Source: Nymphaea colorata (taxonomy: Eukaryota > Streptophyta > Magnoliopsida > Nymphaeales > Nymphaeaceae). From it: a stretch of 64,000 nucleotides of DNA. A model generated the notes under the pieces. That model searched no databases and was not told the origin of the DNA. It saw only the letters and a list, made by a program, of their open reading frames with translations. Shown piece by piece: positions 23,684-36,762 of this stretch. The stretch is taken from contig NC_045143.1 in the NCBI RefSeq assembly GCF_008831285.2, forward strand, positions 12,947,214-13,011,213, read 5' to 3'. How positions within the stretch are numbered: position 1 is the stretch's first letter; each line of letters opens with the position of its first letter. The position numbers and the translations under genes are program-made.

Positions 23684-24058
23684 AGGGCTGCACGATGAGG
23701 GTGCCAGCTCGAGCTTGATTTGAATTCCTTCATCAAAACTCGATTATTTATAAGTGAGTCAAGCCCGAGTTTGAATGTGTGCTGGAAATGTTAAATGAAT
23801 TGAGTTCGAGTGAGTTGTCAGAACCCAACTCGCTTAAATTCGACTTGACTATATAATGAATGCCGAAATATAATGAGTGAATCATTAAACAAGTAACAAC
23901 TAAATTAAAGAAAATGAGATATGTTTGACATAGATGAGTTAAGTGAGTTGAGCTCAAGCTGACTCTATATATCGTCAAGTCAAGCTCAAGCCTGTTGTAT
24001 GGAGCTCAACTCGAGTTTGAGCTGCTCAGCTTGAGTTCGACTTGGTTCATGTGCCCCT
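23684..24058. mobile_element. hAT-like MITE rich in GAGCTC/CTCGAG words
   Basis: The left end AGGGCTGCACGATGAG and the reverse complement of the right end, AGGGGCACATGAACCAAG, form a weak inverted repeat. The subterminal regions are dense in GAGCTCGAGCTTG/CTCAAGCTC-type words, a composition familiar from plant hAT-derived MITEs. No 8-bp target duplication is convincing, so boundaries are approximate. Confidence 0.45.
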
Positions 24059-25317
24059 CAAGTGTGCCCCCCTACTTGAGGGGGGACAGTCTTTGCTTAC
24101 TGTAGCTAATAAGTACTAGCTTCCTTTATCCTACATGTTTATTTGATAGCTGGCAAGTACATCTGCAACTGTAAATGGGTCACATAATTGACTCCTGGAG
24201 GTTGGCTGCCTAAAAGGCTTCAGTTGCATTCTGCTTCAAATGTATTTAATATATAGATCCTAATCGAAATTTTACGCAGATGAATTTGGATACCTTTTAA
24301 AACCAGTTGTCCATTTTTTTTGATAAACCTGAAACTCGTTTGTGGATTATCTTAGTGTATCTCACAATTCATTTCAAGCTTACGTCAAGATCAAATCATG
24401 TTGAAATCCTCTTATCAATTTAACAGATTCGTACCCAATTGTGGTTACCGTAAGATTGCGACTAGGGCGGCAGTCTCCATACATCCGTTCTTTTGTTAGT
24501 TTTTCATTGTCAACCAGACCAGCTTATCTTATTAAACATGCCTACATTTCCATCCGACTCAATTATTCCACACGTTTCTTAGCATGTGGCGCTAGAGGAT
24601 TTTTTACTGAGAAGTTTAATTTCAAAGTACCCTTGTAAGGTGCTTTGTAAAAGTAGAATTTAAAACATTGTATAAGTTTTAATTTATCTATAAAAATAAA
24701 TTTAAGCATTCAAAATTTCTCCAGGATAAGTGGTTCATTCCATTGCCCTGAAGAGAGGCCGCAGCCTCTCCTTGTGCCCATCCCTTCAAGGTTCATGGAG
24801 CTCGTTTATGGACCTTTTATGGTTCAAAAGATGAGCACACTACACGTGATAATGACCATGGGATTTGAACCTCAGATCCATTTGAAGTTGACTGTCTTGC
24901 CGTCCAGTGTGCTACACTCCTTTAGGGTAAACATTCAAAATTTACTTCCAACACTTATGTTAAGAAATAGATTCTGAAAGGCATTTCACGCTTAACATAG
25001 ATGAGTTTACTGTCCATAAGGTATTCTTTTTGCCAATATGCAAGGACGTAGGCGAGCTCTTGATAGTTTTCCAAAAATAGGTGATTGTTTGGTGATAATG
25101 CACACAATGGATTACATTTTTAACATCTATTGCATGCATTTGCCTATCTTTTATTATTTTTACGCAATCGTGTTTATGTCGATTTAGGTGTTATGGAGCT
25201 ATGTTTGAAGTTTATTAAAATCGGAGTTAAAAATAGGCGATTTAGTGCTGAAACAACGCATTTAGTAGATCTAAAGGTGAATTGACGATTTCTAAAATTT
25301 CTATCAACAAATTTTGA

Positions 25318-25320
<3 letters not shown>
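24059..25320. other. Intergenic, nothing recognised
   Basis: AT-rich, no domain signature and no clear repeat. Confidence 0.35.

Positions 25321-25321
<1 letters not shown>

Positions 25322-25364
<43 letters not shown>
25322..25364. repeat. (CT)n microsatellite
   Basis: Uninterrupted CT run close to the 3' side of the minus-strand LINE. Confidence 0.9.
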
Positions 25365-25366
<2 letters not shown>

Positions 25367-25479
25367 GCTGATAGGAAGAAACTCTCCTCTCCAGACTAGC
25401 ACCGGTGACAATGCTACACATTATGGTTCAGGTATATTTAGAGGTACAAACATTGATTCTTGATTGTTCATACACATAC

Positions 25480-26343
25480 TTGCCTTTTTCTCAAAATCAT
25501 CAAGAATTTTTTTTGGCAAAATAATCGATCATCGTTCAGCTTTGCAACATATAACCATGTCATCCGCAAAAAATATGCCTGGAGAGGGAGATTATTGGCA
25601 GCCACACGTCCAAAATCCGAATTTTCTTATTATTCACTTCCCTCCTCAACTTTCGTGAATGCATCTCTACAACGACAATAAAGAGCAGCGGCGAGAGGGG
25701 ATCACCTTGACGTAACGCCCTGCTGCTAGTGAATGCCAGTCCTTCTCCTCAATCGAACTACATAACAAAAAAGGTGGCTGTAACACAAACCATTATTCTC
25801 TCGACCCAGCACTCCAAAGATCCCAAATGTAGTAGAGCATTTCTGAAAAAGGTCCAATCAACTCATCATAAGCTTTAGATAGATCAAATTTCACCAAAAC
25901 TGATTGGCCACAACATTTGTCCATTGTATTCACTAACTCATGCTGCAAAATCAACTGATCCAGAATTATTTTATTGGGGAGAAAAGCTCTTTGGTCTCGA
26001 CATATAATTCACACCAGCATTCCTCCCATAATACCCTCCACTACCTTTGTAATAGCTTTGTATAAGTAGTTACAAAGTGAAATAGATCTGTAGTCTTTTA
26101 CATCCTCAACCCCTTGAAAGTTTCTCAGTTAAAAAAATGAGTTTTATTTATATTCTTCACCTATATACGAGTATAAAAGTTTCTCACCGCTGCACAGACA
26201 TCATCGACTACCACACTCCACATGGATTTATAAAATTCTACACCGAACCCATTAGGGCCAGGTGCTTTTCCATCCCATACTAAATGTGGCTCTTTTTGCT
26301 TCCTCATTACCTGCATGCTGCACCAATTCTCAGTTTTCAGCAT
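25480..26343 (-). pseudogene. LINE reverse transcriptase remnant
   Basis: On the minus strand, KAPGPNGFGVEFYKSMW (26343-26161) is the start of a non-LTR RT domain, where PGPDGF is usual. Further on, RALRQGDPLSPLLFIV (about 25735-25672) and FFADDMVI with FADD at 25559-25570 are the next conserved RT blocks. The catalytic Asp pair is intact. Stops and shifts separate the blocks. Confidence 0.8.
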
Positions 26344-27055
26344 CTGTCACTCTCAAGCCATCCATTGCAGTGCGCACATCATGGTTGCCATGCTCAATTT
26401 TATTAACAAAAATTTCTCAAAAAATTCTTTACCAGCTAAATGGACCTGTTTCTCGCCCTGCCACTTGTGCACCATTTGTTTCTGTCACTTACATATGTTT
26501 TTTCCTTGTCTATTTCTCGCTTTCCTGTGGAAAAAAGGATGAGCTTTTGTCTCCATCCAAAAGCCACCTGACATGCGATTTTTAGAGCCAGAAATACTCT
26601 CTCTTTAAGAGCACAATCTAACTATTTTCTCAATAAAATTTCATAATCAATATCTTTATATAGAAGTCTGCCCTCCCATAGTCTGCAGTCATTCTAGTTC
26701 ATCTTTTATTGCCACCACCCTTGCTGACACATTCCCATATCAATTATAATTCCACTAGGCCAGTGCCTTTATCACTTCCTCTAATTTTCTTAGTATGCGG
26801 ATCATATCTCTCTCCTGTCCACTCCAGCATTCATTTACAATTTGAGACATTTTGGGTCTCATTAACCAGCAATTAAAAAATTTGAAACCACCTCGCCAAA
26901 AGAATCCCTGTCTCTCCTCTATTTTGAAAATCTGCATGTTTTGGTCATATATTGAGCGATAATAGCATTTTAGTGAAATATTAACATTCTCACTCTGCCA
27001 TCATCTTCGATCCATCGTGCATCAATCAATTTTGCATTGAATATTTTTCTGCACC

Positions 27056-27418
27056 CTAACTATTGTTTGACCATGTGAAAGAGCTCTTCAGGTCATCAAC
27101 AACAACCATATCAGTTTCGTTCATAAATCTCAAAAGTTCATAGCAAGAACTCGCATTTAGACATCTACCAGTCTTGTCTCTAGGACCCCACACAGTGTCA
27201 AAGTCTCCTACAATAGCACACGAAGAATTTATTCCTGTAACTTCCTCCTCAAGCTCAGCAAATTCAAAAGACCTCGACATCCTGTTTGGGTGTAGATACA
27301 CTCCAAACAATGTGAATGTGAAACCTGCCCTTTTTTTAACATAATCTGTCTTTATCCAGCAATTGGGACTTGTGTCCACCTTACAATGAATTGTCTGTGG
27401 AGTCCACCCAACAATCAC
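27056..27418 (-). pseudogene. LINE endonuclease-domain remnant
   Basis: A 120-codon frame with FTLFGVYLHPN, CAIVGDFDTVWGPRDKTG and FTWSNNS, the late blocks of an apurinic-type endonuclease. The GDFN box reads GDFD, so a usually conserved residue is altered. Earlier endonuclease blocks are missing or shifted. Confidence 0.75.
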
Positions 27419-28700
27419 TCAAACGTACACCTCAAACCCCTGAAAATTTGCTACAACTGCATAGTTCTTCGCTTTCTTTCTCTATTGCTCTAGTTGCTCA
27501 GGGTTGGCATAGAATTAAAAGAAAAAGAAGAAAAAAATCATGCCTAATATATTGAATTTGAAACAAAACCTCTTCTCTGCTTGATACCTGGCCTAGCCTC
27601 TCACGTTCCATGAGAGGATTTTATGCTTCACCCAATTGAATACCCCCCGAAGCATTACATGGCTTCGTCACAATGGTACTCTCAAATCCCTCTCTCTTTA
27701 GCTTTGTAGATGTCGTCTCCATAGCATTTTGAATCATGTTTTTAGCTCTCCCCCCCTTAATATGTCTCAAAAGTGGACACAAGACCAGTTTACTTGGTCT
27801 TGCATAGGAGCTAGAGATCCGACATTGCTTCCTCTTTCCCTGCCTCGTCCCTATCCTTATTACTCTCTAATGTTCCCTTGTGGAAGCATCATGACACCAT
27901 CAATAACCTTACATCTCTTATTGGTTGTTCTCCCATTTTCTCTTCTTAAGAAACCTGGTGGTGAGTCAATTCTCCATAACCTCACTTTCCAAACCAATCT
28001 TTTCTTTACTATTCAGTCAATCCAAACAACAAGAATCCCAAAAATCAATGTTTAATGGAGGAGAAAGAATTTTGCCGGATGACGACTCACTGTTATGCTC
28101 TTCAGTTCTTTTTGTTAACAAATGATTCCCAATCTCTTGCTCTATCATCTCTTCAGCCACCAGCTGGTCGGCCTTCAAGTTACTCCAACAACTCTAGGGT
28201 CTCCTATAAATGTATCTTTGCATTCCAATCTTTCTGGGTTTGATGGTCATTTTCAACTTCTATCTCTATGTGAAGAAATGGAAACTTATTATCCCCCAAT
28301 TCTAATCTCTTTTTGATCTAGGTGTGTCCTTTATTAACTCATGTTTTCCCAATATTTTTTCCTTATTCCATCTCTGTCACTCCTTAACTCTCCTGACACG
28401 ATGGCAGAACTTCACTTCCTTCCACCCATCTTTCTTTGCCACACCCATTTTGAGAAGAAACCACCAATTGATTAGCTCTACACAAACACGTCATATGAAT
28501 ATTCATTTTGCAATGGGAGTAAAATTTAATATTACTCACATAGTTGATTTCTTGGTAGAACAATTTATGTCTCTCCCAATTCTAATTCAACATCTGATTT
28601 TAGATTGAAATGCATTGGTACCTCTACACAAATTATGACAAACCCCATTCTTGACATCGACTGAGTATGGATGTCAACTTCCATCAGTTCTCCCTATAGC

Positions 28701-29600
28701 ACTATAATGATAGCTTGGAAAGGCCATCTGTTTCATAAATAATTAACAAATTATGAACCCAACTCCAAATTGGCACTTTCATAATCTCCTCAATCGATAA
28801 TGAGCATATTGGCCCTCACTTGTTGGCAACCATCTCTCTTCCACCCTAAATCCATTTAAAATAAATTCAATTTCAAATCCTCAATTCAATTTGTTTAGAA
28901 TTTAATCTTTCAAACTAGAAATTCCCAATTTCAACCATTTCCAAATCCAATTTCTGATTCCAATCAAGTCCTATTTTCAAATCAAATTTCCAAATCAAGT
29001 TTCTAACTTCAATTGCCCAAATCCATCATGGAATCAAACCATGGATTGCTTTTAGCTTCACGATGTAAGCATAGATGATATGCCCACCCGCTATTACTGA
29101 GCTTTGAATTGGAGGAATAGTTACACTCACCTTGAGCTCGTGGCCTCAATCTCATTTTGTTTGATAGCTTTTTCTTGCATCTTTTCAAGTTCATTTTGGT
29201 CACAAAGGCTTTTTCCTTGTGGCGTTGCATGCTAGACCTTCACAAGTGTTTGATTGCCAAGACCAAGATTAGCTTCCGAACACTGATCCCTTGATTTCAT
29301 TAGGATTTCTTATATGTTGCAAACCAATGCACATTGTAGTAGTTGATTCACAATTGAGTCATAGAATTAATCTTGGAATTTGAAATTTTTTTGTAGAAAG
29401 TGTTTGAAAAGATTGTTTGAAGAAACAGTTAATAAAATATTGAAAATTTTGGTTTGTGATTACACTGAATTATAGCACTTCTTGAGGGATAGGGCATGAT
29501 TGGATAAAAGGTTTCAAGCCCATTGGCATGAATTAGCTAATAAGAGTTATGAAATAAGGTTTACTTAAAAGACCAAATAACTAAGTCTACAGACCGTAAT
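28701..29600. other. AT-rich spacer with TTTCAAATCC-like word repeats
   Basis: Around 28850-29000, short CAAATTTC/AATTTCAAATCC words recur irregularly, possibly an old LTR remnant. A 73-codon minus-strand frame (29230-29009) has no recognised domain. Confidence 0.35.
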
Positions 29601-29677
29601 GTCATCTACTTGAAATTTTCTTTCAATGATAGACTTGACAAAATGTCGAGCCACTCTTTTGTGATAGGATTCTTGAT

Positions 29678-30470
29678 TTATTGCTTGTAGCTTCTTTCCA
29701 TCAAGGATATTGAGCTATGCGAAATTCCCTTGTGTGTATTTTGTTTGTGGAAAGCTCGATGAGAGTAGCAAACTCCATTACAGGCTTTTGAATGTGTAAT
29801 GTTTATTCCATGCACCAACTCTGCCAAGGTGGCATTCGTGGGTGTTTGAATGGTGGTTCGGTATGTCCAAAGTGCATCGTGAAATTTTTCATGAAAGCCT
29901 CCGCCTGTGTGCATAGTACTTTACAAAATTTGAATCAGAATTTTATTTGTTGCTTCTTCTGGACCATCACTTTAGGGATAATAAAGTGTATAAAAAAGAT
30001 GTTGTATTTGATATTTGTGGTAAAGATTGCTCATCTTCTTATTTTTTAAACGTGGTGTCATTGTTTGAGACAATGCCATGAGAGATGTCAAATCTGCATA
30101 GGAGGTTTTTGTGGTTGAAGGACATCACGTACGTGTTGTCCTTCAACTATTTTTAAGGTGATTGCTTCCACCCATTTGGTGAAATAGTCAATGGCTACTA
30201 GAAAGTACGTGTCCATTTGAGTCAGGTGGATTGATTGGTTGATTATGTCAAAGGGCCACATTGATAACGGCCAAGACAAATTAACCAAATATATGTATGT
30301 TGTGGGAGCATGAATTGATGGTGTATTCAATTGACATTCGATTCACTTTTTGACAAATTGATGACATTCATTCTATATAACGAGCCAATAATAACTTACC
30401 CTGACTATCTATTTGATGAGGGTTTGGTACCCTACATGTCCTCTACAAATTCCTTCATGGGTTTCTTATA
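29678..30470 (-). pseudogene. Gypsy integrase remnant
   Basis: Minus-strand fragments match the Gypsy integrase core: the frame at 30330-30088 has LSWPLSMWPFDIIN and FLVAIDYFTKWVEAITLK, and the frame at 29914-29678 has FHEKFHDALWTYRTTIQTPT with a following LVHG. This is the WPFxMWGID .. YFTKWVEA .. ALWxYRTT order of Tat/Athila-type Gypsy elements. The catalytic DNG and Glu portion between them is deleted or scrambled. No LTRs were found nearby. Confidence 0.75.
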
Positions 30471-31550
30471 TGACTTCTAATAGTAAAGAGAAGCTTCCAC
30501 TAAAGTCCTCTGTGTGTCATGTAATGATAATGACTTTATATGGGTAAACTATGATGATAACACTAAGATAGACATAGATATCTCATGAAGAGAATCATAA
30601 CGGAGTATCTTGTGGATTAATTTTTAAACTCATTTTGTGAGGAGATCTCTACATGGGTATTGACTAAAAAGAAAATTCTAATGACCTTTTTCATGCTAGA
30701 TAATAAGACAGAGTCTACAATTAAATAGTTTATAAGATAACTAGATGACTCGTTCATAGAGCTGATACCAACCAAGTGTAGTGCTCAAGGCTAATATTAT
30801 CATTTGTCAGGAGAAGCATTATTCATATAAGGTTCGTAGGACCTGTATTAGTCAAATGGCAAGATTGAATATCCTCAAGAAGTTTCAAAACGGTTGGAGA
30901 ATGCATTATAGAAAGACATTTCAATCTAGAAGAGAGCAAAGACTAAAATAAATAACCTATTGTGGCATCTCATGTCTAGTGGAGGTATTGATGTGGAAGA
31001 AGTCAATGAGAGAGCCATTTGCTCAGTACATCCAAACAAAGGGCTAAATTGAATGGAGTGCATGAGTGCTCTTGAATATTCAACTAAATGATATGATTTG
31101 ATGAGCTACTTGATGCAAAAAAGGAAGTTAATTGCTACAGAATCAGGGCATTCAAGTGAGCTTCCTTTCCTTTTATTTTAGTCCCCAAGTTGTACATGTT
31201 TGATTTTTTTATGTATGCTTAAGACTATGCTTTTTAGATGTATCATTTTGTGGATGTAGAACACATTGTCTCATCGAGCAATAAAGGACTACAAGTGGAC
31301 AAGTGATTGAAAGCTTTGAAGTTTGACCCTCTAAACTCTTGTATTGAACATTATTGATGACATTAATACCAGTCTAAACATAATGAGACCCAACTAAAAT
31401 CAAACATGAGCATGCATGACAATGTCACAAACTAAGAACATCAAACTTTGGCCATGAACCCAACACATGAAGAAACAAAATTAGAACACAAAATAATTCA
31501 AATAAATCACAAATAATTAATCAAAACACAACAGATGCATTTATTTCATT
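30471..31550. other. Unrecognised, possibly old retroelement DNA
   Basis: No domain signature in any frame that I could read. Confidence 0.3.
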
Positions 31551-31860
31551 TGTTACACATTGTAGGAGATGCATTTAAGAGGTGAAAGCTGAAGGAGATT
31601 TTGTCAAAGCATATTTTAACTTTGTAATAATCGTGAAATGAAAGAGACAACACATTGTAGTACTCTATCATGTTTTTCTCAAGAACATCTATTTCCTTTG
31701 TACAACTTGTGGTTATGTAATTTATTACTCATTGTAAGAGATGCATATGAGGGGTGAAGGTTGTTGGAGATTATGTCGAATTGCCTTTGACTTGTAGCTA
31801 TGTCAACTATTACTCATTGTAAGAGAAGCATTTGAGGGGTGAAGGTTGATGGAGATTGAA
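31551..31860. repeat. Three degenerate copies of a 50-bp word
   Basis: CATTGTAGGAGATGCATTTA near 31558, CATTGTAAGAGATGCATATG near 31732 and CATTGTAAGAGAAGCATTTG near 31815 are each followed by a GGTGAARGYTG..GGAGATT block. They are dispersed rather than strictly tandem. Confidence 0.7.
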
Positions 31861-31978
31861 AAGTAGATAATTGAAGTAATCAATTGTCTAGTTGTCACCC
31901 ATTTTTTTTAAGGTTGATGGAGATTGAAAAGTAGATAATTGAAGTAATCAATTGTCTAGTTGTCACCCTTTTTTTTAA
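31843..31978. repeat. 68-bp tandem duplication
   Basis: The unit from AGGTTGATGGAGATTG to TTGTCACCC plus a T tract repeats at 31843 and 31911. It abuts the start of the LTR-like sequence that follows. Confidence 0.85.
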
Positions 31979-34800
31979 AAAAAAAAGATTATATTTTATC
32001 ATTCGGATTTAAATCCTAAACCCATAACAAGTTAGTAACTATTTGATCTAATCTTTAAACCCATGTCCTTTTACCCAAACATAAATTCAAAACTCCACCT
32101 TAGACGTGAGATTTAAACCCAAAACTCGAACCTGCATTTCTTTAAGATATATGTTAGCCAGTCTGGTCTAAACCTAGACCCAACTTGCTAACTCGTATCA
32201 CCCAATTTTTTTTTTGTGTAACCCAGGTGAGACAACCGAGTCGTTGCTTCAGAGGTCGACCGAACTGCTTCGACCGTTCGACTTTCACTTACGATGAGGA
32301 TGGCGTACAACAGCTTCCGACCACGACCGCAGAAGATTCAGGTAGACTGCATGAGAATCTGATGAGCGGCATCAGACGACTGGTAGGTTATAGAGCTGGA
32401 TTTCGTCAGGTGGTGGTTGAACCTTTGACAGCGTGGGCGACCACCAGGCGGCGGTGGGGATTTCCAACAAAAGGCATGGATTGACCGGCAGCACTCATCC
32501 TCCAACGAGTAGATTTCCAACGATGAGCAAAGGAAGCATGGTGGCAGGCGACGTCACGTGGAAGGCAAGCGACTGGGCGGCAGGCTCAACGGGTGACCAG
32601 CGTGCAGCGGTGTGGCTTCCAGACTTGAACGGCGTGAACAACCGGTGGACTGCAACACTCCACCGGTCAGGGATCATCATTTCCTCTCCAACGGGCAGCA
32701 ACATGCAAGCAGATCTCCCCTCTTCTATTTAAACTCTCATCGACGAAGAACTAGGCAAGCTAAAAACTTACAAATCTCTAAGCAATCCTTGGTCGATTTG
32801 AGCACGAATTGACCCTGCACTTAAGCTCAAAAGATCTCCCAGTTTCCTGGTGAAGTGATTTCCTGACATGCCGGATCAAGCATTCGCCGTTGTCTACTCA
32901 TGCAGTCATTTGCTCCCCAAGTTCTTAGATCGGTTCCCCGGTCTCCTATGGTTCCGACGAGCCCAAGCTCGACTGGTGCTGTGACTCCCACCGGCCGAAA
33001 TCGATAGATCTCCTACCACTGGTCCGTTCCCTGCAATAACCCTCCCCTGTTCGCACGAAGGAGGAAGCACAATCTGCATCGACTATTCTTCTGCACGACG
33101 CTATCTCCACCGACAACCATTCACTGAGATATTACAAAGCCGTGACCCTGGATGTGTTTCGGATCCAACGGACCACAGCACGACTGGAGCCATGACTAGA
33201 GTCGGCTGGAGTGGTGAGTTTTCCAGCCGCATGTCCCTGTGTGGCATTCCCCTAACAGAATACCCCTAACAGAATACCCCCACAATTTTTCCTCCTGAAT
33301 GCAAATCTTGAATTTCAAATTTTGAATTTTGGCTTCAAAACTCTCTATAAATACCATCACAATCTTCTTTCTTGGGCCTGAACCAACCATAGAGGAACCC
33401 CTTATGCTTCTTCACTTGAATTTTTTTATTTTTCCTTAGTTATTTCTTTCAATTTTTTTCTTCTTCTCCAACCTCGGTAGCAAATCTTCACCAAGTCCAA
33501 ACTCTTCAAGAGAGCACAAGGGGATCTCTTGGAGGGACATTTTCATCATCTTTGAACTTCATCAAAAGTGATCATAAGATCATTCAAAGGAGGAGGCTCA
33601 TCTATATTCAAGGTATGTAATCCTCTATTTTTATTCTCATTTCCTCTTGCCACCTCCTCATGACCGTGCAAAAAAACTCAAATGATTTCTTATCTGGAAT
33701 CGAGAGCTATGTCATGAGTGTACCAGAAGTATAAGCAAGGTGAAACAAATGTCATGTTTTCATTTATTCCTCAAAAATATGCTTGCTATGATGCTTTATT
33801 TATTGTTTATGCCTGAGATGATGTCCATGTATGATGGATTACTTTTCTTTTAATTAATGAGTAAATGCCCGGCGAGAATGAGTGTTTGGTTTGGGATTTC
33901 CTTGTTTTTATGTTGATTTTTGAGGTTGAGACTTGTCCAACCCGGGAAAGCCCCTCACGAATTTGTACATGCTAATATACATTTTCATTTCATTCTTATA
34001 TTGAACTTATTTCTTAATCACCCGATTAGGGATCCCAATGAGTGTTTTCTTACATTGCTTTTCATTTCATGAATGTTTGATTTTCTTCCATACCCAATGG
34101 TGGGAGAACTAAATTTTCTTGTGATAAACATTATTTTATGTTCACACATCAAATATTTGAAATCATATTTTTCAAAGATTTTCAAAAGCAAATACCCTTT
34201 TTAATGCGGCTTTGGAGACTTAGCCTAGGTTCTTGCATGAGTCTAAGTTCCTCTCTGACCTACATAAAAGTCGAAGTTGGATATTATTAAATCATCTCTT
34301 GATTTCATTTTCATAAAGACATATACGTATATACATTTTATATATGTATACATGTACATGAGTACCTTTGTTTTTTTTTTCTCTCTTTATGAATTAACAT
34401 GTTCCTTTCTAAATTCTTATGCACATACATATATAAGTGAATACATGTATGTGTGTTTCATTTTTTCTTTTTCTCTTTCTCTTTAAAACCTCTCTCTATC
34501 TCCTTCTAAAATCTCATTCTATTTCTCTATTCGATTTAAACTTCTTTTTCACAAGCTTTTATATATGTATACATTACATATATATATATATATATAAGTA
34601 TGTTTATGTGTACGTATCTTTCTCTCGTTTAAATCATTTGTTTTGTGGTTTTCAAAATCTCATTCTCTCTCTTTTTCTCTACATTCCTCTTACATTCAAG
34701 TCTTTCCTCATTGAATATTTTTCTCCCAAGCTCTTTTTATTTACCAACTTTACTAAGATCAAAGCTTAAGCAATAACCCAATATTGTATTCATGTTTGAT
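31970..34800 (+). mobile_element. LTR/leader-like retroelement sequence, plus orientation
   Basis: Contains two TATA-like promoters (TCTATTTAAAC near 32722 and CTCTATAAATACC near 33342). After them comes a leader that is a diverged relative, in inverted orientation, of 41640-43761. Shared blocks include CTTTGGAGACTTAGC (34208), CATGAGTCTAAG, AAGACATA followed by TA/TG tracts, GGTATGTAATC (33613) and the AAGAGCACAAGGGGATCTCTTGGAGG region (33510). The GC-rich 32230-33230 part has short frames without domains. I interpret it as a solo LTR or the 5' end of an old Gypsy-type element. Ends are not fixed. Confidence 0.45.
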
Positions 34801-34891
34801 GGTCTACAACCTTATTGTATTGTTAAAAACTTTTTTTTTCTTCATAAAAATATTTATGACAATTATAAAAACAAAAATCTTAGATGTATGT

Positions 34892-35319
34892 AGGGATGTC
34901 AATGGATCGGATTCGGATCGGATACATCTTTAATCATATCCGCTTTTTCGGATATTCATATTTCTGATTCGGATTCAGATTCAAATTAGAATAAAGCAAA
35001 GTCATATCTGAATCCGAAATCCGATTTTACAATCCGAATCCGATCTGAATCCGATTTTTATATTTATATATGAATCCGAATCCGAATTTTGAACCAGATT
35101 TTGCCATTTTCCAAGTATTAGATAGAGGATATTTGTCTAAAAATGAATCTGATCTGAATCCGATCCTATATTCATGTATATCTGAATCCGATCGGATGTC
35201 ATTTATTAAATCCGAATCCGATTCGATTTCTTAATCGGATATTAAATTTTTATCCATATTCGATTTTTTCGGATCGGATTGGTCGGATATCCGATTCAAA
35301 TCGGATATATTGACATCCT
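34892..35319. mobile_element. MITE with GGATCGGAT-rich termini and clear target duplication
   Basis: A 428-bp element whose left end AGGGATGTCAATGGATC matches the reverse complement of its right end, AGGATGTCAATATATCC. The flanks carry an 11-bp direct repeat TAGATGTATGT (34881-34891 and 35320-35330). The interior is made of GGATTCGGATCGGAT and ATCCGAATCCGAT words forming further inverted repeats. It has no coding capacity. It resembles abundant plant hAT- or Mutator-type MITEs; the duplication length does not settle which. Confidence 0.75.
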
Positions 35320-36757
35320 TAGATGTATGTGGTGGTAGGAATGCTTTTAGATTAATTTTATGGTAGGAATAAATGATTTCATTTTAAGCATGTATGATTA
35401 ATGCATTCAAGCTCACTTAACATCACTTATGGTCACAAGCACATCTCTAAAAGAACTTAAGTAAGATGAGATAGAGCTCCAATTAAGTAGTAACCGAATT
35501 AGAGCAAAACCTCAAATCTACTTAAAGTCTTTAGGGAACACTAGATCCTCTTCAAAATGATTTCCCAAGCTTTCAAAATGATATTTGTAAAGATTTCTCA
35601 ATTCAAGTTTTTCTCAAATCAAAATGTTTTACATTTTCAAATGATTCTTCAAGAGCTTTTTCAAAAGTTTGAAAAATCAAATCTTCAACATTTTCTTAAA
35701 CATAACACCACATTTATAATAAAAAAGATGTTTAAGCTAAAACAAAATGCATCATGAATAAACATAGCCCTTGGATTGATTACTCTCAGTAAAGGCACTG
35801 GGAATGGTCGATCCTTGTGTCAACAGGCGAGTCCCTTTCTCTTATTTTCAAAATAAAACCTCATTTTTCTAGAGCACTCTAAAAACCAAACCAAAATTTT
35901 TTTTGGGGATGCGAACAACGTGTTAGTGTGAATTATGGATTATAGAAGACATCTTCTCCCAAAAAAGCTATAATTAATAACTGCATAAACAACTTATGTA
36001 AGCCAATCTTTACTACCAATGACAATCAAATTTGAAATGACAAACCACAATCCTTGATTTCTCAAAGAGAAGCATGAACAAATGATTAAATTGCTGCCCA
36101 AATTTAGATTGTTTCACATTGAAAACTTATTTATTAAAATTAACATACTTGTGAAGATTGAATTAAGTTTTTGTCATTTCATGGTTGGACTTGTTATAGA
36201 TAGCAACTTGTAATATATATAGTATGTTACATGCACTCATTTGATTTATAAAATTATGCAATAGATGTTTCTACAATAGCCAATCACCTATTACTACAAG
36301 ATGTAATCAATACTTGACCATTGAAGTTCATATAGAATTGGAGTTCTAGGAAATCTTACCTATGTTGACCAGTTCGTAGATCTCATATCCCAAGACCCAA
36401 TTTCTATCCTAAGCTTACGAAAATCAATCTTGATAACGTAAGCTATTAGGTGCATGCATCATATAGGCAATGATGTATACATAAATTAATGATGATTAAG
36501 GAATCGAACAAAATCTATCTCAAGGTGATTCTTGTTTTTAAAACCCTAATATTTGATGATCTCCTTGGAACTTTGTCTAAACTGATGTTTTCTAAAAGTT
36601 AAGGCACATTTACTTTCAAATGTGCTTAAGTTGAGGATGAAATTCAATCACATAGAAATTAGAGTTCAGTTTAGTCACTGATCTCGATAAATGTACTAAT
36701 AAAGATGAAACCACGTATTGACATGCAGGGTCCCATCTATTAATTTTCTCACATAAT
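35320..36757. other. AT-rich spacer, probably retroelement-derived
   Basis: A stretch near 35770-35850 (GATTACTCTCAGTAAAGGC onward) and GGGGATGCGAACAA near 35907 look like the distal part of a long retroelement LTR or leader, but nothing is decisive. No gene recognised. Confidence 0.35.
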
Positions 36758-36762
36758 CTAAC

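Larger units (their letters stand above)
25460..28700 (-). mobile_element. L1-type LINE remnant
   Basis: Minus-strand order is putative ORF1 region (about 28700-27450), endonuclease (27418-27056), a degenerate linker and reverse transcriptase (26343 to about 25480). The L1 endonuclease-then-RT order and motifs place it among plant L1 elements. Neither end is defined, and no poly-A tail or target duplication was found. The ORF1 assignment is by position only. Confidence 0.7.

Noticed and set aside
31551-31978. CRISPR-like or satellite array
   Set aside because: Only two or three degenerate copies with irregular spacing in a plant nuclear genome.
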